From positions 20,141,718 through 20,205,717 of the forward strand of contig NC_046673.1 of assembly GCF_003369915.1 (NCBI RefSeq): DNA of 64,000 nucleotides, given 5' to 3'. Below are positions 13,288 to 27,905 of this stretch, piece by piece. Within the stretch, counting starts at the first letter, position 1. The number at the start of each line of letters is the position of its first letter. The notes beneath the pieces are model-generated. The model had not been told where the DNA came from. It saw only the letters and a program-made list of their open reading frames with translations, and did not search any database. The stretch is from Drosophila miranda (lineage: Eukaryota; Arthropoda; Insecta; Diptera; Drosophilidae). The translations under genes and the position numbers were made by a program.

Positions 13288-16200
13288 AAATGTAGCAGCA
13301 GCTCACAACGTTCCCCCTCCTTATGTTATCGCATTGTGGACCCTTTACATAATGGAGGGGCACACACACACACATACACTGTAGGCATTCCGCCGTACTG
13401 TGCATATCTCTGGCCCCTTTCTATGATTTTCATTGGCTTTTATCTAATCTCAATAAAATTTGAAATATACATATATGTATGTATGTTTTTGTTGATTTTT
13501 GTTGTTGTTGCTTAGGCCGTACAAAAGAAATATGCGACACATCGCTCGAAATGGTAAGGCTATGGTCCGCAGAATGGGCCACAACTCTACCTACCAACTC
13601 TACCTCTCTGTCTTTTGGCATCACAGACCGCGATTTCTCTCAATTTTCCTCGCACTTGTCGTGACTGATGAAAGAGAACCAGGAACCCTCGTCACTTGGG
13701 AGTGCTGAAAGCAGTTACCAAAGGAAGAATTACGCATATGAATTTCGAATTTGAAGAAACCTCTAAAACGCAACAATTATTGCCAAATGCCATTGATCGT
13801 TTCGTTCGCCTTCATACATCGTATGATATACCGATCCGATGAATCCAGGGAAAACTTTTAAAACTTTCCATCAAAAGTACAGATGTAATTCCCTAAATAT
13901 ATTCAAACATATGTTCCATTAACTTTGATCTGAAAACCTATTTAAATAATCAAAACTTAACTTTTTCGGTATTGTGTTGGTATTTTTTTGGTCATGTTTT
14001 CCTTTACTATTTTCTCCCATAAGAAAGATGATTCTTTGTTAACAATTTTTCCTAAAAGTCTCTCTCTATATTGAACTATTTAAAACAATGTTATTATATA
14101 TTATTTTAACCTCTTTAAAAATCTAAAAAAAAAAACTTCAATGCAAAACACAAACCACTTTTATTTTTTTGCAAAAATCTCGAACACGAATAGTTGGCCA
14201 AACTCGATTAAGGGCCAATCAAGAGCTAATTTATAATGGAAAAATCAAATGGAAAATCCATCTATTTTTACCTCTTTACCACTTGCAATGTGTACGACAT
14301 CTGGGAAATGCCCCGATGCTAATCAGGATTATGGGATGCCCGGAAAGAATCCATCTCTGTGTGGATTGGAGTAGTACCTCAAGGTACCCACCCTTTCGTC
14401 GCATTCCTGACTCATGGGGCGGGGCGGGGCTGCCTGTGTCCCCATCGTGCCTGCTCATTTCTGTGATCGTTCGTGTTTGCTCACAGCACATCACATCACC
14501 TTGCCATCCATCCAGTATCCATCCCGTCCATTCCGCTTTGTTTCTTTTTTCTTTTTCTTTCTTCTTGTGTTATTTATTACACATCTTTTGGATCGTTTTG
14601 ATGTTGCTTTTGTGCCTAGTCAGACTCCAGCTCCAGCGCCACTCCTCCTCCACCGAGCCCCCCTTTGCCGCCTGTTGGGCACTTCCAAAAGCAAAGCAAA
14701 ACAAAGGAAAGGAAAAGAAAAATAAAAGGAAAAGCAAAAGCAAAAGAAGAAGGCGGTAAAAATGAATTTCGTAATATTTTAGTGTAATCATCGCTTGATG
14801 ATGGGGCCACTAGTGTGGATGTGGATGTGGATGATGATGATGACGACGATGGAGGGGGGAGAAGAGTCACGATCTCGATCCAGAGTCTAGACGGAAACCG
14901 AAAGTGCTCTGGCCATTACAAGGCGATACGGTCAAATATATTAGAAATGATTTTCCAGATATTTTCCAGACGACAAGCTGGATTATAGCTTATAGCTGCA
15001 TTTATCAGCTTTATGGAATTGCAAAGTTCACTACAAACAGATGTAAGATACTTAAGTTATGTGGGGAAAAAAGAAGCCCAACCTCTGACAAAAATAACAG
15101 GGACAAAATCTATCGTTAAAAGTCGGTGTTGAAGGATCTACAATTGACTTGTGATATCTTTCAGATTCTATTACTAAGCATTGTATCCACTTTATCCGTG
15201 ATATATGTACATACATATGTATGTATAATACGGATTTGTCATACTGTATTTTTTTTGTAGTATTTTTTAGTATTCAATCAGTTCCATAAAACGATTCCAT
15301 TGCTCAGCAACTTCTCCGGCCAATGATGTCATATGTACGAGTATGTGTTTTGGTGACTGACCCCCCCATCCTCAATTGCTGCCTCAGTGCCTTGCTTTAC
15401 GCACTTGTAACTGATAAAGTTGCACTCACAACAGCAACAACAACAACAAAAACAACCATCAAACCACGACAGCTCAATGATTTATAAACATTAAGTATAC
15501 AGTGTGGCAAGTGTGGCTTTTATTTTTGTAAAAAAAAAACGAGGCGACAATCTCTGTAGGGATTAAAATTTGATCAAAGAACTGGGAGATGTTCCGCTTA
15601 GTTGGGGATCAATAGAATGGCTTTGTCTTTCAGTTCTATGAGTATCTATTGCATAAAATATAACTTTCTTACACCACTGTACATACATATGTATGCTTGC
15701 ATGTGTGTGTGTGTGTGCCGGCTTATGGATTGAAAACTTTATCAGGCCACTGCCTGACGGGACACTGGCCGCCGCGCTCCCATTTCCAGTTATCCAATAA
15801 TGTCCACACTGTACGTTCCACATAGATATGTGGCGGGTATGTACATATGTACATACCTTCCACGAGTGTCATACGATCGATATTTGGGGGCTCTGTGGGA
15901 CAAAGAGAAGGATCTGTGACCTGCCTTCTCGTCGTTCCGCATCCTCCGCTTTCCTCCCCTTATTCCCATATTATTCCCCGCTGAAAGATGATGATGTGCT
16001 CGACTCGTTGCCGCTTAATCGCAGTCGCCTGCTGCCTCGACCACTTTTGGTTTTTGGGTGCTTATGCCCCAATTCGACAGTGGGTCTGGGGTCTGGTCTT
16101 GGTTGGATTGCGTTTGGTTGGGAGCATTTCGAAAAAAAAGTGTTTGTGTAGCGGGGGACCCAAAAATAAAAGTGAAAACTTTTAATGCGTGTGTTCTCCG

Positions 16201-16851
16201 CCCCTACCCCCAACCCTACAGATCTCCGGCCGCTCTTTCAGGTCGGGGATTTGTTTGAGTGTGCGTGCGTGCGTGTGCGTGTGTGCCGTTATCAAATGCC
16301 ATATTTTTCATTTATTTGTTTATTGGTGATTGATTAGGCCATAAGGAGGCCATTAGCTCTCAATGATTCGGCTCCAAAATAAAAAACTTATTTTATTTGG
16401 AAGGATACGCACATTATGAATTAATGGCAATAAAACAGGTAAAAACAGCACACAAGTACATAAATACATACATGTGTACGCATTTATGTACGCTGTGGCT
16501 TCTGTGGGCCTCTCTTTCATTAGTTGGCTTTTCTAGCCATAAAACAGCCAGACGATCAACACTGCTATTCTGGCCTTCGACCAGCTGTTGGTCTCTTTCC
16601 ATCACTCACCCTCTTTACCGTTTTGAGGGCACGTGCTGAAGCGCACGCACAATTAAAGAGCGGGAGGGAGGAGAGAGAGAGAGAGAGAGAGACTAAGCCC
16701 CTGGTCAGTGTGTCCCTAAAACCCATTTGCCAATTCGCAGCTGCAGCTGCTCATGCACTCCTCTCCCTCCCTTCCTCTCTCTCTCTCTCTGAACATTTAA
16801 CATTTCTATTATTTTATTTCCCCTCCATCTACATTTGTATTTGTTTTGCAG

Positions 16852-19800
16852 ATGTCATTGACGAAAAAGGATCCATCGCTGCGTGTTGCCGCCTCCGATC
16901 CGCATCTGGTTAGCCTGGGCGGCGGTCGTTTGAGTACCGCCGTAACCATACACTACATACACATTGGTAAGTCGTTTGCACACACACATGTAGAATGTAG
17001 ATGCAATTAAATACACACACGGGACACGGGACACGAACCGTTACTCTACCTCTGTTCGTCGCGCAGACACATGGGCACGCACGCACGCACGCGCGCGCTC
17101 TCTCTCTCTCTGTCTCTCTGCAAGGTCACTTGTAAAGCGATAAGCAAAGTACCGAAAGAAACAAACGACACAAAAAAGAAAACCAATTGCGAAAGAAAAC
17201 GCACAAAAGCGAAGCGGCAGAGCAAGCGGCGATAAGGTGATTTTTTTTACAGTGGTACCTAAAACCACGCGTACGGCAATAATGACAAAATATCGGCTGG
17301 ATCGGTAGTGATTTTTGAAAGTGCCTAAATTCGGAAAAGAGTAAGGAAAAACGAACAAAATTGGGTAAACTTACTTCTTTTGAATGAGAGCAGCTTAGAT
17401 CTTCAGAGCTTTCGAGATTATCAACCACTGTGCCTAATCTTGCGGGCCACATGCGGCACCGCGAGCGCGACAGAGATGGCCAGACCGATAAGGGCCTGGG
17501 GGATGGATGGATGGATCCCAACCTCACATTCCCAAATCGAACTCCGGACGAAAGACTTGAAGTTTTTTTTTTTGGTTCTCTTTGCTAATTGGTTTTTATT
17601 TTGGTCTTCTTCTTCGCTCAGGGGATACGACAATCGGATCGGCCGGGACGTGCAGCATCTCGTTGAATGGAAGCGGAGTCCGGCCGCTGCACTGCACCAT
17701 CTACAGGAGCGACGCCAACGAGGTGACCCTGGTGCCGGAGCAGGAGGCGCGACTGCTGATCGACGGCGCCCCCATTCTGGAGGAGACAAAGCTCAGCCAG
17801 GGGGCGATGATCACCATCGGCAACTCGAATTACTTGCGGTTCAACAATCCGGCAGAGGCGCAGATGATGCGCTCGGCCATGGGCTCCAACGAGCGGATTT
17901 CCATGCCACAGATCGACTTCACGCAGTCGGCGCGACAGGCCCACGAGCTGAGTCAGTCGCTGGAGCTAGAGTCCTTCTACGAGAGCATCATCAATCCGAT
18001 CAAGCACTCTGAAGGGCTCCACTCCTCCGGCGGATATGAGCAGCAGCAGCTGGAGTGCCCGAAGGTCTTCACCTCCGACCTGGTCACCGTCAATATGCCC
18101 GCCAAGGATGTGCTCGGTCAGAAGTATGCGAGCTTTGCCCGCAATCTCGCCGAGAACCATCGCAACGAGAAGCAGATGAATAATCAATATGCCAAAGGAG
18201 CAGGAGTCGGTAATAATTCCGGCTACTGGAACGTACCCACCAATGCGGCCATCTACAAGGAGCAGCAGCAGCAGCAGCACCAGCAACAGCAGCTGCTGCA
18301 TCATCACCAACAACAGCAATCCCATCCGGATCTGCTTACCAAGGTGAACAACGATCGCTACGATCGATATCCCAAGCCAGGCGGCTTCCAGATCTACTCC
18401 ATGAATGGCGTCAACAATGACATCAACAATGGAAACGGGAGTGCAAATGCTAGTGGAAGTGGAAGTGGAGGAGCTGAGCTGGAGGATATGCTTAAGATCT
18501 GCACGGAGTATGCGGACAGGAACACATCTGCTGGTGCAGTGGCTCCACCTCCAGCTTCGCACAATACATCGAGCACCTCGAGCATCACCTCGTCCCCGAT
18601 TGTGCAGAATCGAATCAAGACAAACGGCTCCCTGCCGCGTGACAAGAAGTCGCCATTCCCCCAGCAGCCCAGTGGCGGGAGCGGCGGCAGCAGCACCACA
18701 AATCTCTCGCTGCTGAGCAGCGCCTCGGGCTACGAGAATGTACGTCTGCTAGGACCCAATCGCGTGGAGATCAATGGGCAGCTGCATGTGCCGGCCTCTG
18801 TGGCGGCGGCCGCCGGCACAGCGGGAAGCGGAGGAGCTGGCCCCAGTCCGGCGGTTCGATCGAGTCACGAGAATGTCAGTGGGAATATCAGTGGCGGGGC
18901 AAAGTATGTGCCACAGAGCCCCAGGACAAAGATACGCACCAACTGCATGTCCCCCAAGAAGGATGTGTCCTTTGGCAGCGCCTTTGCCCTGGCTACCGCC
19001 AACCAATCGCCACCGCCATCGAACGCCGGAGCAGGTCAAGCGATGGTAAAGCCGCCGCTGGCACCCAAACCACCGGCACCCAACCAGCAACGGGACTATG
19101 AGCAGCTCTTCAAGTCCTTTGAGCGCAAACAGCAGCAGCTGGACCGCCTGGTGCCGCCGGCCAAGCGCAGCAACAAGAATGTCAACAATCTCACCCTGAA
19201 TCTGAATCCCGCCGAATCGCTGTCGCAGTCGCCCAAGCCCAGCCGCAAGCCGGCGCCAGCACCGCGCAGCATACACCTGGAGCAGCGCCATCGCCGGGAG
19301 CTGATCCAACGACGGAAACAGCTGAAAACGGAATTGGCCGAGCTGCCGCCATCCACCAGCACAGTGGACAATCCTGAGGTTGGTTTTGCTTCCCATTCGA
19401 ATAGGATTTCATATAAAAGTACATTCCCTCTTTCGTTTGGCATAGATGGAGCCGCAGCAGGTCGAGCAGCAGCAGGTGACGCCGATGTCGCCGCGCCTGC
19501 AGCTTCAGGCCCTGCAGAACCGGATACGCCGCCTGGAGGCCCAGAGGAACGCCACGCGCGTGATGGAGGAGAATCAGCAGGCAAAGCTAAAGCAATCGAT
19601 TGAAATGAAGCAGGATCAGCTGAAAAAGTGAGTGAATGCACAGAGAAAAGAGAAGTTTATTAATTGAGACATTGCGTTTATTTCCAGACTCCGGGCCATG
19701 CTCAAGCAGAAGCCGAACAATGCCTGCCTCAAGGAGGAGCTGCAATTGGTGTGCGAATCTCTGGAGAGTGATCGCAAGACGTTCGAGGATCTGGAGTTTC

Positions 19801-22800
19801 AGTACTTCGAAGAGGAGTCCGAGCATCATGCCAGCCACGAGGAGCTCAAGCGCCAGGAGCAACGCCTCACGCTTGAGTCAGAGCTGGCCGCCTTGCGCAT
19901 TCAGCTGGGCCCCGACGACGAAGAGCAGCAGCCCACCTCGCCAAAGAAGAGCGGATCGGGAGCCGCAGCCGGACCCGCTTCCCTAGGCAGCAGCAGCAGC
20001 AATCTGATCAACGGCGTCATGTCTCAGTCTCTATTTGGATCTGCGGAACTGCTCTGCCCCAAGCGACACCACCAGGAGGATCTGATGTCGAAGAGCGTGA
20101 ACGAGAATATGTTCTACAACCACAAGATCGAAGCCACCACCAGCACACCGAAGCGTCTGCCCCTGCAGCTGTACGAGGATGGAGCTGCGACTGGCAGTGG
20201 GAGCTGTGAGCAAATCAGCTTCAATCTGTCGCTGCAAAGCGATCGGTTCGAGGTGAATCCCCTGGAACGTCGGGTGCCCTCGCAGGACGACATCGATCGC
20301 ATATGCAAGGTGGCCAATGATGCACCCATCTCGACCAGTCAGGGAGCCAGTACGAAGATCTTTGACAGCTTCAAGGAAATTGAACGAAACAGGAAACTTT
20401 TGCTGGCTCAGCAGGGTACGAAGAAGGCGCATTCATTTATGTTTAGTCTCATTAAGAATCTGTCTCTCTGTGTCCCCCTCAGGTCATCAGGTCATTGAGC
20501 ATGAGCGACAAAAGATGTACGACCTGAAGAAGAAATGCCACGCAGAGGCACGCACCCAATATTTGCTATCCACACAGCAGTCGATGGAGCAGAAACAACT
20601 GGAGCAACAGCTCGAAACGGACGCCAAGTGAGTTGACCCCTCTCCTCTCTCCAGCCAACAGCTAATTGAATGGCCGCCAGAGGCAGCCCCCTCAAGTTTC
20701 GAGTTAATTAGCTGAGCAGCTGGCGACGAAATTGCACTTAGAATGCTGCCCCCTTCTCCTTTCCCCCCACAAAGCACTACAACACAGGGTTTTGAGGCTC
20801 GTCATTGGGGCTCATCCATAATAGCACTCTTTGAAGGGTTCTCAGTCATCGAATTGATTCGAAAGAATATCACTAAATAATATAATGGGTGGTATATTTT
20901 TGCATGATTCAAAATAATTCAATTGAAACGCAAATTAAATTTCCATTAATGTAAAGATTTTGCCTTCCGATTTACCCATGGGATATTCGAAGAAAAATGA
21001 CAAACGCTCTACAGATTTCACCGAATAAAGTCCTAAATAAATAAAAGTCTAATAAAACATAGAACAAAAAGGATAAACCAATTGAAAATATTCCATTTCA
21101 ATTTAAAAAAAAAGAGATTAATTTAATTGATCATTTTGCAATTATCCAGAAGTACATATTTGATTTGAATTTTTGTTTATTTTGGAAACTGTTGAAGCTA
21201 TGACACAATATCTTATCTATCGAGCATTTGAGTAAAGTCGATGGCAATATTAATACACTCAGAGAAAAGGGGCATCGTTCAAAGCAGGGACCGTAACTGT
21301 TATAAGTTTTACAATAAAAAATTGCAGTCTAACAATTATTTTCCAATTTTTATAAAAAACGTCACAAATAAAACTTATTTCTTATTTCTGGTTTTTGTTT
21401 TAATGAAATTGAGAAATAAGCCCTTTTTTATTATTTCAATAAAAAAAGAAAATAAGAATTATATTTGATTTATAGAATATTAATAATATAATTCTCTTTG
21501 TTTTTCAACATCAATTCAATCTGAATATAAAGCACTTTAAAAAATATATATTAAATTTGTAAAAAAATATATATTTAATCAGAATATGAAGATATTTAAT
21601 TTAAATATAAAGTACGTCTTTTTTAAAGATGAAATCTATATATTTAAAAAATGTAATATATTTAAATCAAATATTTTCAAATTCATTTCAAAATTTAAGT
21701 GATTTTTAAAATTTGAACTCGCGCAGAAAATCCATTCGTATACATAAATTTCAATTCGTGTAAATATTTAATTTAAGTGCTATTTTTTGTATCTGAGTGT
21801 AGCTGATTTTTGTTGCATCTTTATTTATAGCCTAGATATTTATTGTTTCTGTGAATCAGAGTTTATTACACATTTATGAATATTAAGGAAAGTTTTTATG
21901 CAGATTTATACAGATATATAGTATACAGATTGTATAATTTAGGTAATGGAGGGCTTTTTTTATTTTTGAACACTCCCCTCTTGACACTTTTAAATGCTGT
22001 GGTGTCCAGTGTAGACTTTAAGTGCCTTATGGGGAGACATGCTCATTGAACTCGTCGCCGTCTCTATAATTAATCAAATGTGGTTTGCTAATAGCCAAAC
22101 AATGCGTTGCGCTGCCTGCCTCTCCCTCTGGCACTATGCTCCACCTCATGGGTGGCTGTCGTCTCCAAACCGGTTGCCAAATCACTTTGAATTTTTTTTG
22201 AATTGAAAAACCAAACAAAACTCTTCCCAACACACACCAAAATCAATAGACTAGACGTGAAGGCAAGTCTGCTGTCGAAGGTCGAAGCTTCAGATACCCT
22301 TTGCCGATTGCAAATTTTTAGTTGAATTTCTTCTTTCTCTTACGCTCAGCACTCTTGAAAGCGCTCTGGCGCCATGTTTGATCAGAGAGAGAAGAACGAA
22401 GTTTGCTATTGTATTGAGCAAAATAAGACCCGAAAAGAGAGCGCGATGCGGGACTGGACCTTTATTGGTAGTATCTTTAATTTAATTTAACGAATGAAGA
22501 ATCCAAAAGAGTACCCGCACCCGCTCAAATGTGCCAGCTCTCACTTCATTGCACAGAGGCCTGCCCGGAGGTATTATGCTCCCCCGGGAAACGGTACACT
22601 AGTGGAATCTGTACTCCTCTCCGCTTGGAGTTTTTTGTATATTTTTATTCACGACCTCCGATCGATTGGCGGCGACGTCACCTGTGCTCTGCGATTCGCT
22701 TCAGTTGAACTGATAAGCTTATCAGCTGCTTCTGTCCCTGTGTGTGTGTGTCAGCGATAGGGTGCATGCGAGTGTGTCTGTGGCCACAGGTGATTGGGGT

Positions 22801-25800
22801 GTGGGGTGTGCACCCGCTTAGTCAGTCAGTCAGTCAGTCTTCGGTTGGAAATGAGCGCGCGCTGCGAGCGAATCGAATGCGAATACGAATACGAATCGCT
22901 TTGGCGGGGGAATGAATCATTCCATTCAGAGAAATGCACCGTATAAATGCGATGATTCCTTGCTGGTACGCGGGGACTATACGACAAATTACTCAGAAAT
23001 TACTCATTGATCACGCACTTATCACTCTCTCTCTCTCTCTTTTTCTGCAGCGGCGGCAAAGATGCAAAATTGTTTGAGAAAACGGAATTGCAAAAGCTCA
23101 GCGGCCCTGAGGCGGATGCAACGGAGGAGAAGGAGCAGCAACAGCAGCAGAAGCAGAAAGAACAAGAGCAGAAGACAAACAACGATAAGGAGAATAACGG
23201 TCAGAGCAGAAAGTCAATCGGAAGCAGTCCCTCGGCCACAACAGCGACAACAACACCCCAACAGGTGAGTGGAGAAGACAGAGCCAGAGAGCAAGAGAGC
23301 AACGGACGAGAGCTGCTGCGACGCACAGTGGATCGGTTGCCAAAAACTTGCGGCAAATAGATCATAAGCGAACGAGCGAATTGTCTAGAATTATAAAATG
23401 TGCATAAATCTTAAGGGAAAAAACTTACTCTATCGATGGAAAGCCCAAAGAAAGACTGAAAGTTCCCAGATATGTATTTAAGAAACCTTTAAATTAAGAC
23501 AATAGTTATTTGTAATGTTTGGGCAGTGTAGTGCTTTTTTTTGTACGAAATTCAAAAGTGTTAACATAGGATTATGCCTTTTGAAGTTCTTTGTTTGCTT
23601 ATTCTGTTTAATTGGTGTATTTAAGATTGATGTATCTGAGCATTGATTGAAAATGAGTGGAGTGATTTGTGATCTCCATTATTCCATATACAGTCTATAT
23701 ATGGAGCAGGACTTTCTACGGAAAAAACAAATATTTTAGATAGATTCAGATATATCCGATTATTTCTCTTAATTAAGAACGTAGACTGTGTGTCCGATCT
23801 ATGCTCTACAAAGTGTATCATATCGAATATTGTATGTACTCGTACCGTCAGCGTTAGGAGTGATTGAACGACTTGACCTCCCAGCACACAATTGACGACC
23901 TAGGCCAAACAACACGGCGATGGATTCTGTTTTTATTCCACATAGGCATTGTTGTTTTTGAATCGATTTCTGTTTCTCTTTTTCTGTTTGTGGCTTCCGG
24001 GAATTCTGGTTTTCGAAAAGGCGCATTTCCCCCACTCGCACCATATTTCTCCAACGCCTTCCCACTTCCCGCTCTTCCGTTCGGTGAGTAATTTCCTTTC
24101 TGTCCATAAACAATAACATTTGCGAAGACCAGCCATTTGCATTGTAATTCCCGAGAACATTGCATTAATGCAGCACCAAAAAAAAAAAACAGTTTACCCA
24201 TAGATAATGTTTATGGCAGGCGTCGATCGAGGTTTTATTCCACTGTTGATCAAATTTGTTCTGATAAGGCAACGGGTGTCATTATTTTGGATATTATTCG
24301 AACACCATCTAAACCACCTCCAGCCAGATAGCAAATAGATTCGTGAATAAAAGTATCGTTCCAACCAAGAGATTGGGGATTTTACTGGAAGGCTATGGCG
24401 AGCCTTTTGCACGTCTATTGATCACTTAATGGTGCACTATTGATGATTGATTGAGCTTGTTACACCCTGTAGAATATTATGCTGGAGATCCCAGTAGACT
24501 CACGGCTGACAGCAATTGTTTTTGGGCTCTTTTATATAGAGGACTTTGCCATGACATTGTCTGTTCTCTCACAGAATACCACTGATGGATAGGAATTGTT
24601 TATGAATATTTAAATCAATATAGTACAGGTAAAAGCGACAGTCTGCATTGGGATGGGTTTCAAAGATATGTATATTTTAGAATACTTTTCTGTTAGTCCC
24701 AGTAGTAGTTCTAGAATCGTAGTATATTTGTCTGTTGCTCGAACGGAACCACCCCAATTTTATTTATCCGCTCTCTCGTCAAGTTCATTTGGATCAAGGC
24801 CTGTGAATATAAGGTGGTGTGCTCTTTCGCCTGCCTATCTGCCCAGCATCCTGTTTGCAGTGTTTCGTTTTTTGTCTGGTTTTTGCCCCTGCCACAACCG
24901 CGATAGTTGGAGGACCGGCCGACACCAGGCGATCCATCGGCAGCTCATTAGTCACGAGTTTCTGGTCTCCGCCTCGGCATTCTGTTTGCTATTTTATTTT
25001 AGCTTGTGTTTATTTTAAAACAGCCCCCTTCCCGTTCCGGCCGGCCCCGTACTGCCCGCCGTCCCATTCGCCATTCCGGTGATCGGCAAATGCTTTAGCT
25101 CTCAATTGCAGATTCTATATGGACTACACTTATTAATAAGTTTAATATTTTCAGCTGACGACTTGTTGTTTTTTGTGTGTTCTCCCTGATACCCGGTACT
25201 CGAGGAGGTGCCAAGGGTATATCTTCGATTCGGACCAGTCACAGCCGAGTATACGGCCGATCTGATCAAGATCAAGGGCATTCGCCTAAACACCCTTGTG
25301 TCACCAAAGGACTATCCTAACAGTCGGAAAGGGGGGGCTATGTCTGTGACGATAAGGACTATGTCGTTCTTCTGTCTCGTCATGGGAATACTTGTGATGA
25401 TATGATGATAAACCAGCCTAGCGTAGCGGGTATTCCGTAGTCGGTATCTCGTCTATAGCTCATCCTCCAACTTGGTTCTGTTTTGTGCTCTTCTCTGGCC
25501 CGAACTCTGTTACGCATTTTTGTTGTTTTGCTGTTGTTTTTGGGTTGTTTACGTATTACCCTTTACCTTGGTTTCCACCATATTTGTTTACACGTTGGTC
25601 CGTGCACATTGGATCGTTAGCCATCGTTATCCCTCGTTCAATGGCCACACAAATCTTTGCTCCATTACGAGTATAATTACCTCGATCTCAATCCGCTCGG
25701 CTGCCTGTCTGCCTGCCTGTCTGCCTGCCTGTCTGCCTGCCAGTCTGTCCGCTTCTGCTGGACAATGTTCGTGCGCGCCTCATTTGAATGGCCATAGGCG

Positions 25801-27052
25801 GAGGCACCACCAGCCAGAGATCTCTCCATTCGGCACTCGCGCAGTTTGAATCCAATTTCCCGTGGAGGAGCAAGTGCTTCTGCAATCCAGAACGCAACAT
25901 GTCCGTCTGGATGACCTACGTACAGCATCGTCGCACGGATGCGAACGCACGACAACGCATGGAGCTGTATTATCTAGTGAGTGTCAAGGTCACGCATCAC
26001 TCATCGCGCGGAGATCGGATAAATATGTGCGATTATAGCTAGTATGTTTATGAAACCGCAGCGAACAGCAGCTCCTGTTCGTCCTGAGAAGGAATATGGA
26101 AATGAATCATGCATAATGCATAAGAGATAATTCCATCCACTAATATGTTTTCACATTCTCATTTCAGCAACGCCACTCGCAGCCAGAGCTAGAGCATCAT
26201 GCCATAGCGGTGGGCATTGGAAGTGGCAGTGGATCCACAGCCCAGATGATGGCTAGGAGTCCGCGTCCTCTGTCGGAGGCCAACAATTGTGACGCAACAA
26301 TTGAGACGCCCAAGTTTGCCAACGGAAGTGGTGGTGGCATGGAATTGTCGGCCATCGAAAACAAGAGGGCCAGCAGCAACAGCAATTCCCAGGACACGGC
26401 ATCGGCGGGCAGTGGCAGTGGGAACAGCGGCAGCGGTGGCAGCACAGCCAGCGAACGGAAGCGCGCCCTGCCCAAACACCAGCGTCCCCTGACCCGCTAC
26501 CTGCCCATCTTCTCGCCAGACCTCAATCTGAGGCATCACATTGAGACCGCTGGCCACCAGATCGATCTCTGTCCGCATGTTTTTGTCGATGCGCACAGTT
26601 GTCGCGGGTGAGTAAAGCCACCACGCCACGCCACAGGACATGCGTACAATGTTCTTGTTTCTAGATATCTACACAAGCTGGGGGCCACGTTCCACGCGTG
26701 GTCGAGACGTTGGTTTGTCCTCGACAGGCAGCGCAGTGCCCTGATCTACTACTCGGACAAATCGGAGCGGAAGCCACGAGGCGGAGCCTACTTTGCAGTG
26801 AGTTGATCATCAGCATATGTATATTGCACCTTCAATTTGATTACCAACTAACGCGTATCCGTATCCCCCTGGCAGACCATCGACGAGGTGTATCTGGATC
26901 ATTTGAATGCCTCGAAGAGCGGCCGACCACATTGCACCTTCATTGTGAAGACCAAGAAGCGGAGCTACAACCTTCAGGCAGCCTCCGATTCAGCGGCGCG
27001 CATTTGGATAGACGCCATCATCACGGGGGCCCAAGGAAATCTGGATTACTAA
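16852..27052 (+). CDS. LL5/PHLDB-family protein: FHA domain, coiled coil, C-terminal PH domain
   Basis: Exons with matching phases: 16852-16966, 17622-19378, 19446-19627, 19688-20415, 20483-20627, 23051-23264, (candidate cassette 25818-25976), 26168-26607, 26665-26797, 26876-27052. Without the cassette this encodes 1296 aa. The ATG directly follows a splice acceptor. The N-terminus has DPHLVSLGGGRLSTAVTI, leading into an FHA domain (about residues 15-125, with TTIGS and a LRFNNPAEA end). A long Gln/Ser/Gly-rich region, coiled coil (about 590-900) and a C-terminal PH domain follow, preceded by RYLPIF and HIETAGHQIDLC; WSRRWFVLDR and RIWIDAIITGA are classic PHLDB signatures. In animals LL5 proteins bind PIP3 and organise cortical microtubule and basal-adhesion sites. 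The identification is firm at family level; I do not give a fly gene name. Confidence 0.93.
20628..23050 (+). other. Intron of the PHLDB-like gene
   Basis: 2.4-kb intron from GTGAGT to CTGCAG. Positions 20900-22000 are extremely AT-rich; near 22819 there is a GTCA tetranucleotide run and near 22850-22900 repeated GAATAC/GAATCG words. No coding sequence recognised. Confidence 0.7.
25188..25440. mobile_element. Decayed INE-1-like fragment
   Basis: Starts with GATACCCGGTACTCGAGGAG and AAGGGTATAT, which resemble the 5' end of INE-1, and has AGCCGAGTATACGGCCGAT further on; it fades near AGCGGGTATTCC. Short and degenerate. Confidence 0.4.
25700..25745. repeat. CTGC/CTGT microsatellite
   Basis: Alternating CTGCCTGT units just upstream of the candidate cassette exon, also acting as a pyrimidine-rich tract. 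Confidence 0.75.
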
Positions 27053-27905
27053 GGAGCCAGTACCCAGTTCAAACACTAAACTTTGCCCAGTGCCCACAGC
27101 AGCTGTCTCAGCTATTGGATGGCGAATATTTCTACACTAGCATAAGCTCTAACTAACTAACTGATGAACCCCAACCCCATCACACACAAGAAAACTGTAG
27201 CTCTGTAAGACCAAAACATCAACCTATTTGGGGGGGAGGACCTGTAACAACACACATCCTTTGAACGGGCAATAAATTAGAACTTTTACTTTTGGCGAAC
27301 TAACGAAATCCGAGATTTCAGTACTGGACCAAAGTTAAGAATGTATTTTTTATATGGAATATACATATATATACTGTATATGATATGATGTATTTACTTT
27401 ATTTACTATATGTACTTGTATGGCTTTTAATTTTTTCACAATCTAGCTAAGAACTCTATATATTTTCTATAGGACGAAATGTGTGTACAATACAAAATAT
27501 GAAGAAAAGCCCAACGCTAATAAAACAGCCATTTCGTAGCCTAATCAAACAGATAAACACTTAAATCACACTAACATCCATTTTGTACAACTACTACGAT
27601 AACGAGAGTATTTACTTGTAATAGCCAAATGGAATAGCCCCCCACATGACACCTTTACACTAGAAGTTTCATTGTGAATTTACCTATATATACATACATA
27701 TATATTTTGATAACTGTATAATTGGAAGGATCGAGAGAGGGACAAACCGTTTGTCCAGGACTAAGCCTAAGACTAAACAGAACTTGGAACGATTTGCTCA
27801 GGCAGCTGGAAAGGATAATCAAAAACACACACAAAAAACAAACAACATTAATAAATATATATATACAGCATAAGAAATAACTATAAATATGTATTTAGTA
27901 AATAA
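27053..27905 (+). terminator. 3' UTR and poly(A) signals of the PHLDB-like gene
   Basis: AT-rich sequence after the TAA. AATAAA occurs near 27270, 27516, 27849 and 27901, so several 3' ends are possible. The gene converges on the minus-strand mei-218-like gene; 27906-28140 between them shows nothing recognisable. Confidence 0.5.

Larger units (their letters stand above)
3734..16851 (+). other. Long 5' intron(s) of the PHLDB-like gene
   Basis: If the motif 1 promoter at 3.2 kb is the start, this is an approximately 13-kb intron ending in TTTTGCAG immediately before the ATG at 16852. It is crowded with CT/GA, GT/CA and homopolymer runs, with a DRE at 5506-5513, a small inverted-end element at 10551-10743 and an INE-1 element at 12110-13287. 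ORFs inside are low-complexity or short and show no recognisable protein. Alternative 5' exons could be hidden here. Confidence 0.45.
23265..26167 (+). other. Intron region of the PHLDB-like gene with a candidate cassette exon
   Basis: Between two phase-0 borders. It contains an INE-1-like fragment (about 25188-25440), a CTGC/CTGT microsatellite (25700-25745) and a candidate exon, 25818-25976, of 53 codons that ends at a strong GTGAGT donor. Its open frame joins both neighbours in phase. The acceptor is less certain: CCATAG at 25796 would put a stop in frame, CCAG at 25817 would not. Confidence 0.45.
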
